A DNA stretch of 64,000 nucleotides from Clostridiales bacterium. Its GTDB lineage: Bacteria; Bacillota; Clostridia; Oscillospirales; Acutalibacteraceae. This document shows, piece by piece, positions 34,694 through 44,005 of this stretch (the stretch's first letter is position 1; each line of letters begins with the position of its first letter). A model generated the notes under the pieces. That model had not been told where the DNA came from, searched no databases, and saw nothing but the letters and a program-made list of their open reading frames with translations. Position numbers and translations under genes: made by a program. Where the stretch lies: positions 61,751-125,750 of the forward strand of contig JAJQIJ010000021.1 of the NCBI GenBank assembly GCA_021199275.1, in the 5' to 3' direction.

Positions 34694-35948
34694 ATAAATC
34701 GCTCAAATCTTCTTCTTTAGCTTTTTTTCTTTTAAACACAAGCCGTGAAATCAGCGCGGCTATGCCCGCCGCCGCCACCGCAGCCGAACATATATAAATT
34801 TTTAAATTCTGGGCGTCGCTGTCTGCCGAAAGACTGCCGCTTTTAACGGCAGTCCACAAATCGGCCTGAAGTTCAAGCAGATTCTGCGGCAGGTTTTCAA
34901 AATATTGCCCTGCCGGGGTTTCGGCAGGATATACGGCTTCATTTTCATAAAGCGAATATTCGGGGTTGTTTATAACGGTGGTGTTCGGCGACGCATAATA
35001 AATATATTCCGCATTTGCAAGGGCCACCTGCTCTTCAAGCATGAAATTAATGAAAGCTTCGCCGCCCGCTTTGTTTTGCGCGCACTGCGGAATGCAAAAC
35101 GCGTCATAAAACAGGTTTACCCCCTCTTTGGGAAAGCAATAGCCCAAATCTTCATTATTGTCAAGCATAAGCAGGTAGTCGCCTGCATAATAAGTTGCAA
35201 ACGCATATTCGCCGCTTTCCATAAGGTTGAACACCTCGTCCATAACATAAACCGGGTTTACCGCGTCTTTCTGTTCGGCAAGCAGCCGCGCAGCTTCGCT
35301 CCAGTCGGCTTCGCTTGACGTGTTTACGTCTTGCCCCAGCAAAAACTGCGCTATGGCAAATGCGTCACGCGAATTGTTAAACATTAAAATTTTGTTTTTA
35401 TATTGCTCGTCCCACAGCACGCTCCAGCTGTCCGGCTCTTCGGCAACAAGGTTTTTGTTATAAATCAGCACCGTTGTGCCCACATTGTAACACACCGAAT
35501 ATTTTTGTTCTGAATCGAAATACAAATTCAAATATTGTTCGTCTATATTTTTAATATTGGGAATGTTGTCATAGTCAAGCTCAAGCAGCATGTCTTCGTC
35601 AATAAGGCGGCTTACCATATAGTCGCTCGGCACGATTACGTCATATGAAACCCCGCCGCCGGAAAGCTTTGAATACATATTTTCATTAGATTCAAAATTG
35701 GTATAATTTACCTTTGCGCCTGTCAGCCTTTCAAATTCGGCAATAACGTCCATAGAGCCCTCAGACCCGTCTGAAATATATTCGCCCCAGTTGTAAACAT
35801 TAACCGTGCTTCCCTGTAAATTAAGCGACTTATAATATTCAATTTGCTCGTCTGTAAATATTTCTTCGCCATCTGCGGCAAGGGCGCCAAAACTGCCGGC
35901 TGACGCGCAAATACAAAAAGCAACAATAAAAAGCAAAAATTTTTTCAT
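34686..35948 (-). CDS. potD: Spermidine/putrescine-binding protein PotD, C-terminally anchored
   Basis: Captures polyamines for the PotABC importer. 420 residues. An N-terminal signal peptide (KKFLLFIVAFCICASAGSF, likely cut near ALAA-DGEE) lacks a clear lipobox. The periplasmic-binding fold has VNVYNWGEYISDG and DVIVPSDYMVSRL, both typical of PotD. After about residue 385 comes a membrane span (ICSAAVAAAGIAALISRLVF) and a charged cytosolic end. Most Gram-positive PotD proteins are lipoproteins, so a C-terminal anchor is unusual. Confidence 0.88.
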   Translation of the reverse strand: MKKFLLFIVAFCICASAGSFGALAADGEEIFTDEQIEYYKSLNLQGSTVNVYNWGEYISDGSEGSMDVIAEFERLTGAKVNYTNFESNENMYSKLSGGGVSYDVIVPSDYMVSRLIDEDMLLELDYDNIPNIKNIDEQYLNLYFDSEQKYSVCYNVGTTVLIYNKNLVAEEPDSWSVLWDEQYKNKILMFNNSRDAFAIAQFLLGQDVNTSSEADWSEAARLLAEQKDAVNPVYVMDEVFNLMESGEYAFATYYAGDYLLMLDNNEDLGYCFPKEGVNLFYDAFCIPQCAQNKAGGEAFINFMLEEQVALANAEYIYYASPNTTVINNPEYSLYENEAVYPAETPAGQYFENLPQNLLELQADLWTAVKSGSLSADSDAQNLKIYICSAAVAAAGIAALISRLVFKRKKAKEEDLSDLYD

Positions 35949-36784
35949 TAAAATTTATTACCTTTCTTTTTAAGCGCCTTTGCCTGCACGGCGTTCATTA
36001 TTATAAGCAGCACAAGTATTACAAAAAATATCAGCGCAGACAGCGCATACATGTCAGGCTTTACACGCTTTTTAGTCATTGAAAAAATGTAAATCGGCAG
36101 GGTTTGAAAACCGGGGCCGTTTGTAAAATATGAAATTATGAAATCGTCAATAGACAGCGTAAAGCTCATAACAAAGCCGGTTAATATGCCGCTTGCTATG
36201 CCCGGCAAAACAACCTTAAAAAACGCCCTTGTGCCGGTGCAGCCCAAATCAACAGCCGCTTCATAAACATTCATGTCAAACTGCCTTAGCTTCGGCAGCA
36301 CGTTTAAAATTACATATGGCAGCGAAAATGTAACATGGGCAATAAGCAAAGTCCAAAAACCCAGCACGTCTGCCCTGCCCACAAGAGTGCCGGCAAACAC
36401 AAAAAGCAGCATCATTGATATGCCGGTAACAATTTCAGGGTTCATCATCGGCACATTGGTTACAGACATCATGGCTCTTTTGTAAAGCCTGCTTTTTGCG
36501 CCGAAAATGCCAATAGCGCCGACGCTGCCCAGCACCGTTGCGCAAACTGAATTTACAACCGCCAGCAGCAGCGTGTTTTTCAGCGCGCTGACGGCGGCGG
36601 AATTTTGAAACATTTCCTGCCACCATTTTGTTGAAAAGCCCGAAAAGACATATGTGCTGCTTGATTCATTAAACGAAAATAAAATCATAACGGCAATGGG
36701 CGCATATAAAAATATGAAAATCAGCAGCATATAAAATTTAGACGGCAATGAAAGGCTGCGCTTTGTTTTGGTTTTCTTTTTCAT
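35948..36784 (-). CDS. potC: Spermidine/putrescine ABC permease PotC
   Basis: Inner permease, 278 residues, six spans. The EAA loop that contacts the ATPase is NVYEAAVDLGCTGTRAFFKVVLPGI (quoted here as YEAAVDLGCTGTRAFF). SFTLSIDDFIISYFTNGPG is characteristic of PotC. It is coupled to potB (4-nt overlap) and abuts potD. Confidence 0.92.
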   Translation of the reverse strand: MKKKTKTKRSLSLPSKFYMLLIFIFLYAPIAVMILFSFNESSSTYVFSGFSTKWWQEMFQNSAAVSALKNTLLLAVVNSVCATVLGSVGAIGIFGAKSRLYKRAMMSVTNVPMMNPEIVTGISMMLLFVFAGTLVGRADVLGFWTLLIAHVTFSLPYVILNVLPKLRQFDMNVYEAAVDLGCTGTRAFFKVVLPGIASGILTGFVMSFTLSIDDFIISYFTNGPGFQTLPIYIFSMTKKRVKPDMYALSALIFFVILVLLIIMNAVQAKALKKKGNKF

Positions 36785-37608
36785 AATATTATTCCCCCGT
36801 CGTCATTGCCGTCTGCGCCCAGCGAATTCATAACGCCGAGACATATTAAAATCAATATCATAAGCACCAGCGAAAGACTTGCGCCCAGGTTATAATTGTT
36901 GGCGCTTTGAAACTGCGTTTCAATAACGTCCCCTATAAGCACAATCTGCCCGCCGCCGAGCTTTTGCGTAATATAAAATGTTGAAACGCAAGGCACAAAC
37001 ACCATTATTATGCCGCTTAATATTCCCGGGGCGGAAAGCGGCAGGGTGATTTTTTTAAACACCTGCGCCCGCCCTGCGCCCAAGTCGCGCGCGGCTTCAA
37101 AATATGAAGAGTCCATTTTGCTTATAACCGAATAAATCGGTAAAATCATGAAAGGCAAAAAGTTGTAAACCATGCCCAGCATTACGGCAAACGGCGTGTT
37201 AATAAGCTTTATGCCGTCAAACCCCAAATAATTAAGCGCGGTGTTTATTATGCCGCTGTCGCCCAAAATAGTCATCCATGAATATGTTCTGATAAGAAAG
37301 TTTGTCCACATGGGCAGCATTACCAGCAGCACCATAACACGCTGGGAAGACGCTTTTACTTTAGTAAGCAGCAGCGCAAACGGGTAACCCAACAGCAGAC
37401 ATATTGCCGTGGCCCCTATTCCGTAAAGCACGGAAAGTAAAAAAACCGACGCATAGTTAGGAATGGCCTCTATATATTTCAGGGTGAAATTCCCGGCGGA
37501 ATCTGTAAACGAATAATATATAACCATTATCAGCGGAACTATTATAAATAAAACAGACCAAATCAGGTAGGGCTTGTCAAGAAGACGCTTAGAAAGTTTT
37601 GTTTTCAT
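36781..37608 (-). CDS. potB: Spermidine/putrescine ABC permease PotB
   Basis: 275 residues, six spans, EAA loop [18 protein letters not shown]. Features such as [14 protein letters not shown] are diagnostic for PotB. The start is ATG 37608 with GGGAGG upstream, inside the end of potA (20-nt overlap); a longer in-frame opening lacks a ribosome binding site. Confidence 0.92.
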   Translation of the reverse strand: MKTKLSKRLLDKPYLIWSVLFIIVPLIMVIYYSFTDSAGNFTLKYIEAIPNYASVFLLSVLYGIGATAICLLLGYPFALLLTKVKASSQRVMVLLVMLPMWTNFLIRTYSWMTILGDSGIINTALNYLGFDGIKLINTPFAVMLGMVYNFLPFMILPIYSVISKMDSSYFEAARDLGAGRAQVFKKITLPLSAPGILSGIIMVFVPCVSTFYITQKLGGGQIVLIGDVIETQFQSANNYNLGASLSLVLMILILICLGVMNSLGADGNDDGGIIL

Positions 37609-38731
37609 CTGCTTCCTCCCAATTATAGTTAGCGTCGTTAATATGGTCAAATTCATCTGAAAACGTTGAATAGTCGCCGAACTCGCCGCTGTATTCGCTT
37701 CTTTTCATAACATGAATGGAATCCGGGGCTATATGCATGCCGATAACGTCGCCCACATTGTGAAATTCAGTGGTTTGAATAAGCCAAATAAAGCCCGCCA
37801 CATCAACAAAGGTTTCAAAAAACGTGCCTTTAAACACCACATCTGTAACAATGCCGGTGAGCGACGACGTTTCGCCCGGCGCGCATATTACTATGTCCTC
37901 AGGCCTGATTACCGCTTCAACGGCTTCGCTCTTTTCAAAGCCGCTGTCAAGGCAGTCAAATGCCACCCCGGCAAATGACACACGAAAATCGCGCAGCATT
38001 ACGGCGTCAACAATATTGGATTCGCCTATAAAATCTGCCACAAAGGCATTTACCGGTTCGTTATAAATGTCTTGCGGGGTGCCGATTTGCTGAATTTTAC
38101 CCTTGTCCATTACCACAACCCTGTCGCTCATTGACAGGGCCTCTTCCTGGTCATGCGTAACATAGACAAAGGTAATGCCCGCGTTTTTCTGAATTGCCTT
38201 AAGCTCCTTTTGCATGTCTTTGCGCAGCTTTAAGTCAAGCGCGCCAAGCGGCTCGTCAAGCAGCAGCACATGCGGGTTGTTGGCAAGGGCGCGGGCTATG
38301 GCAACGCGCTGCTGCTGCCCGCCGGAAAGGCTGTCTATGGTGCGTTTTTCAAAGCCGCGCAAATTGACAAGTTCCAGCATTCTTGCCACAGTCTGCCTGA
38401 TTTCGTCCCTTTTCATTTTTTGAATTTCCGGGCCGAAAGCAATATTTTCATATACGTTTAAATGAGAAAAAAGAGCATAACGCTGAAAGATTGTATTTAC
38501 TGCGCGCTTATGCGGCGGCACGGCGTTTATATTTTTGCCTTCAAATACAACCTCCCCGCCGGTGGGCTCAACAAAGCCGGCAATACAGCGCAGCGTGGTT
38601 GTTTTTCCGCAGCCGGAGGGGCCGAGTAGCGTTATAAACTCTTTTTTGTTTATATCTAAATTCAAATTGTCAAGAACAGTGTTGTTTGCATATTTTACGG
38701 TTATATTTTTAAGTTCAATTATTTTTTCCAA
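37589..38731 (-). CDS. potA: Spermidine/putrescine ABC ATPase PotA
   Basis: 380-residue import ATPase: Walker [11 protein letters not shown] (about 38-47), Q-loop region [16 protein letters not shown], signature [10 protein letters not shown], Walker [12 protein letters not shown], switch His in YVTHDQEEA, and a C-terminal TOBE regulatory domain (about 250-345). It is first in the order potA-B-C-D-HAD. The last 40 residues are Asp/Glu-rich and variable. Confidence 0.94.
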   Translation of the reverse strand: MEKIIELKNITVKYANNTVLDNLNLDINKKEFITLLGPSGCGKTTTLRCIAGFVEPTGGEVVFEGKNINAVPPHKRAVNTIFQRYALFSHLNVYENIAFGPEIQKMKRDEIRQTVARMLELVNLRGFEKRTIDSLSGGQQQRVAIARALANNPHVLLLDEPLGALDLKLRKDMQKELKAIQKNAGITFVYVTHDQEEALSMSDRVVVMDKGKIQQIGTPQDIYNEPVNAFVADFIGESNIVDAVMLRDFRVSFAGVAFDCLDSGFEKSEAVEAVIRPEDIVICAPGETSSLTGIVTDVVFKGTFFETFVDVAGFIWLIQTTEFHNVGDVIGMHIAPDSIHVMKRSEYSGEFGDYSTFSDEFDHINDANYNWEEADENKTF

Positions 38732-38806
38732 TTATGCACCTTCTTATTGAAATCCCGATTTCGGCGTAACCGATAAGAAAAACCGCAGTTTTTTCCGTCA
38801 ATTACA

Positions 38807-38834
38807 AATATACCAAAATATAAAGAAAAGTCAA
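38807..38834 (-). promoter_or_regulatory. Sigma-A promoter of potABCD
   Basis: Minus strand: TTGACT (38834-38829), 16-nt spacer, TATATT (38812-38807). The leader is about 70 nt. Confidence 0.75.
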
Positions 38835-38849
38835 TAAAAAGTTAAGTTT

Positions 38850-39413
38850 TCAAAATATTTTTTTTAATATGTCCCGCCCCGCTTCTATGTCCTGAAGCGT
38901 TTTCTTTATAAGAGAAAAGTCACACACCATTGACTTGGGCTTATTTTGGCAGTCGTCTTGCCCAAACGGCACAAAATAATAATTTTTGCTGTTTAACAGC
39001 AAACCTATGTTTTTTGCAGCCGCGCCGAGCGCGTCGTTTGTGGAAACGCCTATTATTACCGCTCGCGAATTTCTAAGGTGGCTCTTTGCTGCCATTGTTA
39101 CGGCGGTGTCGGTTATTCCCGTGGCAAGCTTGGCAAGCGTATTGCCCGTGCAGGGCGCAATTATTAAAATGTCCAACAGCTTTTTGGGGCCTATAGGTTC
39201 CGCCCCTTCTATGGTGTGAATTATATCTTTGCCTGCCGCTTCTTCTATTTGCGCCCTGAAATCAGCCGCGCGGCCAAAGCGCGTGTCTGTGCCGTATGCC
39301 GTTTCGCTCATTATGGGCAGCACGTCATAACCGCAGCAGGCTATGTCTTTCATAGCGTCTATGCCCTTTTGCAAAGTGCAAAAAGAGCCGGTAAACGCAA
39401 ATCCAACTTTCAA
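38850..39413 (-). CDS. spoVFB: Dipicolinate synthase subunit B
   Basis: Flavoprotein-like subunit that, with SpoVFA, makes dipicolinic acid in the mother cell during sporulation. 187 residues; MKVGFAFTGSFCTLQK is the family start and APCTGNTLAKLATGITDTAV the conserved centre. It is coupled to spoVFA (4-nt overlap). Its presence is good evidence that the organism forms endospores. Confidence 0.92.
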   Translation of the reverse strand: MKVGFAFTGSFCTLQKGIDAMKDIACCGYDVLPIMSETAYGTDTRFGRAADFRAQIEEAAGKDIIHTIEGAEPIGPKKLLDILIIAPCTGNTLAKLATGITDTAVTMAAKSHLRNSRAVIIGVSTNDALGAAAKNIGLLLNSKNYYFVPFGQDDCQNKPKSMVCDFSLIKKTLQDIEAGRDILKKIF

Positions 39414-40141
39414 GTCAATTCCTCCTTAATCATGCCGCAGACGGCGTCGGCTATGATAGCCCCTGCCGTTTCGGGCGTATATTTGGCAGGCATACCCTTG
39501 CCGTTAATCAGGGTCAGCCCCAGGCTGTCTGCCACAAGGGTGTCTACGCCGCCGGGAAACGACGCCAAGTCCAGAATAACAGCGTCCTTTTTCATTGCAG
39601 AAAGTTCCGCCTTTGCCAGCACTATATGTTCAACCGTGTTTATTATAATGTCAAAATCATTACTGTGTTTGAGTTCGTCAAAGCCAATATGCCGCGCCCC
39701 CGAAAACAGGGCTGCGGACGCGCTTTCCTCGCTGCGCGAGCAAACCGTTACCCTGCTGCCGAAAGCGGCAAATATTTTATGCAGCGCCTTGCCTATTCTG
39801 CCGTAGCCCACAATCAGCACCTGCGCGCCGAAAAACGAATAGGGCAGCACCTGCCCCAGCAGCACGGCGGCGCCTTCTGCGGTCAGCAGGGCGTTTTTAT
39901 ATACATAGTTTTCATTTTCCATATAGCTTTTACCGCACGGGGCGTCGCTGCAAACACCATAAAAAACGTTTTTGCCCGAAACGGCGTCAAACATTCGGCG
40001 CTTTGTAAGCACGGGTAAAATTATAAAATCGGCTTTTTCAGGGTCAGACATCTGTTCAAAGCCCAGATTTTCAAGGCGCCGAGCTGCCCAGAGCATGCGC
40101 TTATCTTCGCAAAAAGGTATGGCAAATTTTTTCATTTTCAT
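39410..40141 (-). CDS. spoVFA: Dipicolinate synthase subunit A
   Basis: NAD(P)-binding subunit of dipicolinate synthase. 243 residues, shorter than the roughly 297 of Bacillus. The Rossmann motif VLIVGYGRIGKALHKIF is at about 107-123, and the catalytic-region segment GKGMPAKYTPETAGAIIADAV is at the C-terminus. The N-terminal domain is reduced. ATG 40141 follows GGAGG. A sigma-K-like element lies upstream. Confidence 0.9.
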   Translation of the reverse strand: MKMKKFAIPFCEDKRMLWAARRLENLGFEQMSDPEKADFIILPVLTKRRMFDAVSGKNVFYGVCSDAPCGKSYMENENYVYKNALLTAEGAAVLLGQVLPYSFFGAQVLIVGYGRIGKALHKIFAAFGSRVTVCSRSEESASAALFSGARHIGFDELKHSNDFDIIINTVEHIVLAKAELSAMKKDAVILDLASFPGGVDTLVADSLGLTLINGKGMPAKYTPETAGAIIADAVCGMIKEELT

Positions 40142-40163
40142 AAAGTATGCCTCCGTTTCAATT

Positions 40164-40190
40164 CATACTATGCTTAAAAAAATTTGATGT
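40164..40190 (-). promoter_or_regulatory. Possible mother-cell (sigma-K-type) promoter of spoVFAB
   Basis: Minus strand: AC (40190-40189), 16 nt, CATAGTATG (40172-40164). This is close to the sigma-K pattern AC-N16/17-CATA-N3-TA. The match is short and the -10 deviates at the last base. Confidence 0.35.
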
Positions 40191-40280
40191 TAACAAACTT
40201 TGCTGTTTATTTTTATTGCAAAAAATTGTATAATAGCATAGAATGGATATTGTGTAAAAATAAATCAGGGGGTAAAAGGC

Positions 40281-41684
40281 TTGGCGCAAATAGACGAGCT
40301 GCTTAAAACAGCCAAAAACGTGCATTTTATAGGAATAGGCGGCGCGGGAATGTGCCCGCTGGCCGAAATACTGCTGGCGCTCGGTTATAACGTTTCGGGG
40401 TCTGACAACAACGACACTCAAACTTTTCGCAAAATAGAGCAAGACGGGGCGCGGGTATATTTAGGCCAGACACGGAAAAACATTTCAGACAAAGTTGAGC
40501 TTGTAATTTACACCAATGCAATATTGAGCGGAAACGAAGAACTGGAATGGGCTAAGGAAAACCTGCCGACATTTGAAAGGGCCGAACTGCTGGGCGCGGT
40601 GAGCCGCATTTTTTCAAACTGCATTGGCGTGTGCGGCACGCACGGAAAAACAACAACATCATCAATGATAACCCAGGCGCTGCTGGAAGCCGGGCTTGAC
40701 CCGTCTGCCGTAATCGGCGGCAAGCTGCCCGCCATAAACGCATATGGCAGATATGGCAAAAGCGAACATTTCGTGTGCGAGTCATGCGAATTCAACAACA
40801 CCTTTTTGCATATGAATGCAGATATGGCTGTGGTGCTGAATATTGACGAAGACCACCTTGACTTTTTCAAAAATCTTGCCAATATAAAAAAGTCTTTCAG
40901 GCAGTTTTGCGAAAACACAACAAAAACCATTATATATAACGCTGACGATGAAAACACAAAAGACATGCTAAACGGCATTTCAGGCAAGCGCCTTATTTCT
41001 TTCGGCTGCACCCAAGGCTGCGAATACCGCGCTGTAAACATAAACGTGCCGGGCGGCTTTCACAGTGAATATGACGTTTGCCATAACGGCGATTTTATTG
41101 CGCATGTTGAGCTGTCCGTGCCGGGCGAGCACAACATTTTAAATTCGCTTGCTGCATTTGCCGCCGCTGCTGAAAGCGGCGCAGATTACGCCAGCATATG
41201 CCGCGCCATGAAAGCTTTTAAAGGTGCGGCAAGGCGCTTTGAATTAAAAGGAAAATTTGCCGGGGTCACCGTGGCAGACGACTATGCGCACCACCCAAAG
41301 GAAATTGAAGTGACGCTTAAAGCCGCACAAAAAATGGGCTTTCGGCGCGTGTGGGCGGTGCACCAGCCCTTTACCTTTTCAAGAACAGCGCTGCTGCTTG
41401 GCGATTTCGCCGCCGCGCTTTCAATTGCAGACAAATGTGTTATAACCAAAATAATGGGCTCAAGAGAAATAAACACAATAGGCATAAAAGCTGCCGACTT
41501 GGCTGAAAAAATACCCGGCGCAGTGCAAATAGACGAATTTGAAAACGCCGCTGAATATCTGTTTCAAAATTGTAAAGATGGCGACTTGGTAATAACCCTG
41601 GGCTGCGGCGACGTTTATAAAATTTCAAACATTTTGGCTGAAATGTATAAATCGGGCAAAAAATGCACCCCGCCTATACAGTGA
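40281..41684 (+). CDS. murC: UDP-N-acetylmuramate--L-alanine ligase
   Basis: Adds L-Ala to UDP-MurNAc, the first peptide step of peptidoglycan synthesis. 467 residues: N-terminal UDP-binding domain (VHFIGIGGAGMCPLAE), ATP loop GVCGTHGKTTTSSMI (about 113-127), central LNIDEDHLDFF and C-terminal ADDYAHHPKEIEVT. The start is TTG 40281 with AGGGGG 8 nt upstream; no better ATG exists before the conserved core. A -10 element TATAAT lies at 40229 with a poor -35. Confidence 0.95.
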   Translation: MAQIDELLKTAKNVHFIGIGGAGMCPLAEILLALGYNVSGSDNNDTQTFRKIEQDGARVYLGQTRKNISDKVELVIYTNAILSGNEELEWAKENLPTFERAELLGAVSRIFSNCIGVCGTHGKTTTSSMITQALLEAGLDPSAVIGGKLPAINAYGRYGKSEHFVCESCEFNNTFLHMNADMAVVLNIDEDHLDFFKNLANIKKSFRQFCENTTKTIIYNADDENTKDMLNGISGKRLISFGCTQGCEYRAVNINVPGGFHSEYDVCHNGDFIAHVELSVPGEHNILNSLAAFAAAAESGADYASICRAMKAFKGAARRFELKGKFAGVTVADDYAHHPKEIEVTLKAAQKMGFRRVWAVHQPFTFSRTALLLGDFAAALSIADKCVITKIMGSREINTIGIKAADLAEKIPGAVQIDEFENAAEYLFQNCKDGDLVITLGCGDVYKISNILAEMYKSGKKCTPPIQ

Positions 41685-41709
41685 ACTGCCCGGTTTGTGC
41701 GCACAGCAC

Positions 41710-41742
41710 AAAAAGCGCCTTGCATTAACGCAGGGCGTTTTT
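41710..41742 (+). terminator. Terminator after murC
   Basis: AAAAAGCGCCTTGC / GCAGGGCGTTTTT stem with a 6-nt loop, ending in T5. Confidence 0.8.
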
Positions 41743-41827
41743 AAAAAGGCTTTAATTTTATTTTAATTTTTGTTATTTATTTTAAAATAAGCGACATTAA
41801 AAAAGTTTTAACCCGGCAGGTGATTTT

Positions 41828-42502
41828 ATGCGAATTTTAGTTGCGGAAGACGAAAAAGATTTAAACGAAATAATTGTGCAGAAAATGGAAGAAGAGGGCT
41901 ACAGCGTTGACGCCTGCTTTGACGGTGAAGACGCTTTGTATTACCTGCAAAGCGCGCAGTATGACGGCGTTATTATGGACGTTATGATGCCCAAGGCAGA
42001 CGGCTTTGAGGTTGTAAGTAAATACAGAAAAAGCGGCGGGAGCGCCCCTATATTATTTTTGACTGCAAGAGATTCCGTTTCAGACAAGGTTCAGGGGCTT
42101 GACCTTGGCGCAAACGATTATCTGACAAAGCCGTTTTCATTTGCAGAGCTTGCGGCAAGGGTGCGCGCCATGGCAAGGGCTAACGCGGGCAACGCCAGCA
42201 ACATTTACACACTGGGCGATTTATGCGTTGACACAACTGCCAAAGCAGTTACAAGGGCGGGCAAGGAAATCAGGCTTTCGGCCAAGGAATATGCCCTGCT
42301 TGAATATATGATTAGAAACAAAAACCGCGTGCTGTCACGTGAGCAAATTGAAAATAACCTTTATAATTTTGAATATGAGGGCGGCACAAATGTTATAGAC
42401 GTTTACATAAGCTATCTGCGCCGTAAGATTGACGACGGTTTTGACAAAAAGCTGCTGCACACAATCAGGGGGCTCGGTTATGTGTTAAAGGAGGAAAAAT
42501 GA
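41828..42502 (+). CDS. OmpR-family response regulator
   Basis: 224 residues. Receiver with E7/D8, phosphoacceptor D51 (GVIMDVMMPK) and K101 (DYLTKPFSF); winged helix about 125-222 (LSAKEYALLEYMI; NVIDVYISYLRRKI; IRGLGYVLKEEK). It is coupled to the kinase gene (ATGA overlap) and followed by a PepSY protein gene, a common Clostridia arrangement for sensing cell-envelope stress or cations. The signal is unknown. Confidence 0.9.
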   Translation: MRILVAEDEKDLNEIIVQKMEEEGYSVDACFDGEDALYYLQSAQYDGVIMDVMMPKADGFEVVSKYRKSGGSAPILFLTARDSVSDKVQGLDLGANDYLTKPFSFAELAARVRAMARANAGNASNIYTLGDLCVDTTAKAVTRAGKEIRLSAKEYALLEYMIRNKNRVLSREQIENNLYNFEYEGGTNVIDVYISYLRRKIDDGFDKKLLHTIRGLGYVLKEEK

Positions 42503-43902
42503 AAAATTTAACTGTAAGGTTAAAAATCACCCTTTGGTTTTCCGCCTTAATAATTATAATGGTTGGCATAACATTTACTTTAATGCTGGTTATAAGCGAC
42601 TCCGTTTTGAACACAGACGCCAAAGACTCCCTTAAAAGCGTGATAAACATAAACACGCAGGAAATTGAATTTATAGACGATTTGACCGAAGAGGAACAGG
42701 AAGTCGGCGACCAATATATTGTATATAAAGACGGCTATCTTGAAATAGACGACGACTTTCTTAATGAAAGCTATGGGGTTTACACCGCGCTTTATGACAG
42801 CGAAGGCAACCTGCTTTACGGGCAAAACCCCATAAAGGCGCCGCTTACAGCCGCAGGGAAAATAAGCGAAGTTAAATATAACGGCGAAAAATATTACACA
42901 TTGTGCACAGAACTTTCAGGCGACATGCTTGACGGGCTGATTTTGCAGGGAACAATAAATGAAAACGCAAATAAAACCGTGCTTACAAGAATTGTAAATC
43001 TGTCTCTTTTTGTTTTGCCGGTGCTGGCGCTTTTTGCAATTATTGTGGGCTATCTGCTGGCGGGGCGCTTTTTAAGCCCAATAAGGAAAATAGCGTCTTC
43101 CGCCGAAAGCATTTCAGACAGCAACGACCTGTCAAAGCGCATTGAAGCCGGCAGTAAAGACGAGCTGGGGCAGCTTGCAGACGCATTTAATAAAATGTTT
43201 GCGCGCCTTGAAAAGTCTTTTGAAGAGGAAAGGCAGTTTACGTCTGACATATCGCACGAGCTGCGCACACCCGTGGCAACTATTTTAGCGCAGTGCGAAC
43301 TGACTCTTGAAAAGGAACGCACCGCAGATGAATATAAAAAAGCGTTAAACGTTATTAACCGCCAAAGCACCCGAATGAAAAATATAGTTGAACAAATGCT
43401 GCAATATTCGCGCCTTGAAAGACTTGAGGGGCTGACTGACGCGCAAGACGTTGACCTGTCTCAGCTATGTAAAGACATTGCTGAAGAGCAGAAGGTAATA
43501 AACATAAATTCAATAACAACAGAAAGCGACATTGACGACGGAATTATAATAAAGGGCCGCGCAGACCTGCTGACAAGGCTTATTAACAACCTTATTTCAA
43601 ACGCTTTCAGATACGGCAGGGAAAACGGGCATATACTTTTGTCACTAAAGGAAACTGAAAATGAAATTGTGCTTTCAGTTAAGGACGACGGAATAGGCAT
43701 AAGCCCTGATGAACAGGAAAATATTTTCAACCGCTTTTACCAGGCTGACAAGTCAAGAAGCGCAAACGGCGCTGATTTAGGCATAGGGCTTGGGCTTTCA
43801 ATAGCCGCAGCCGTGGCTCAGCTGCATGGCGGGCACATGCATGTAGACAGCGAATTGGGCGTGGGCAGCACCTTTTCTTTCATAATTCCAAAAAAACAAT
43901 AA
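42499..43902 (+). CDS. Sensor histidine kinase with HAMP domain
   Basis: 467 residues: TM1 about 13-35, an acidic extracytoplasmic sensor about 36-160, TM2 about 163-187, HAMP (LAGRFLSPIRKIASSAESIS), H-box FTSDISHELRTPVATI, N box NNLISNAFRYG, G1 DDGIGI and G2 GIGLGLSIA. The sensor domain is rich in Glu/Asp, so it could bind cations or cationic peptides. It pairs with the preceding regulator. Confidence 0.9.
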   Translation: MKNLTVRLKITLWFSALIIIMVGITFTLMLVISDSVLNTDAKDSLKSVININTQEIEFIDDLTEEEQEVGDQYIVYKDGYLEIDDDFLNESYGVYTALYDSEGNLLYGQNPIKAPLTAAGKISEVKYNGEKYYTLCTELSGDMLDGLILQGTINENANKTVLTRIVNLSLFVLPVLALFAIIVGYLLAGRFLSPIRKIASSAESISDSNDLSKRIEAGSKDELGQLADAFNKMFARLEKSFEEERQFTSDISHELRTPVATILAQCELTLEKERTADEYKKALNVINRQSTRMKNIVEQMLQYSRLERLEGLTDAQDVDLSQLCKDIAEEQKVININSITTESDIDDGIIIKGRADLLTRLINNLISNAFRYGRENGHILLSLKETENEIVLSVKDDGIGISPDEQENIFNRFYQADKSRSANGADLGIGLGLSIAAAVAQLHGGHMHVDSELGVGSTFSFIIPKKQ

Positions 43903-44005
43903 AATTTTTGATTTTCTAATGTTTTTTTAATTTTGCGGCGGTAAACTATGCTTACAACGGCAGACAAGAGCCTTGGCCGTAATAAAAAACATTGGGGGTT
44001 ATATT

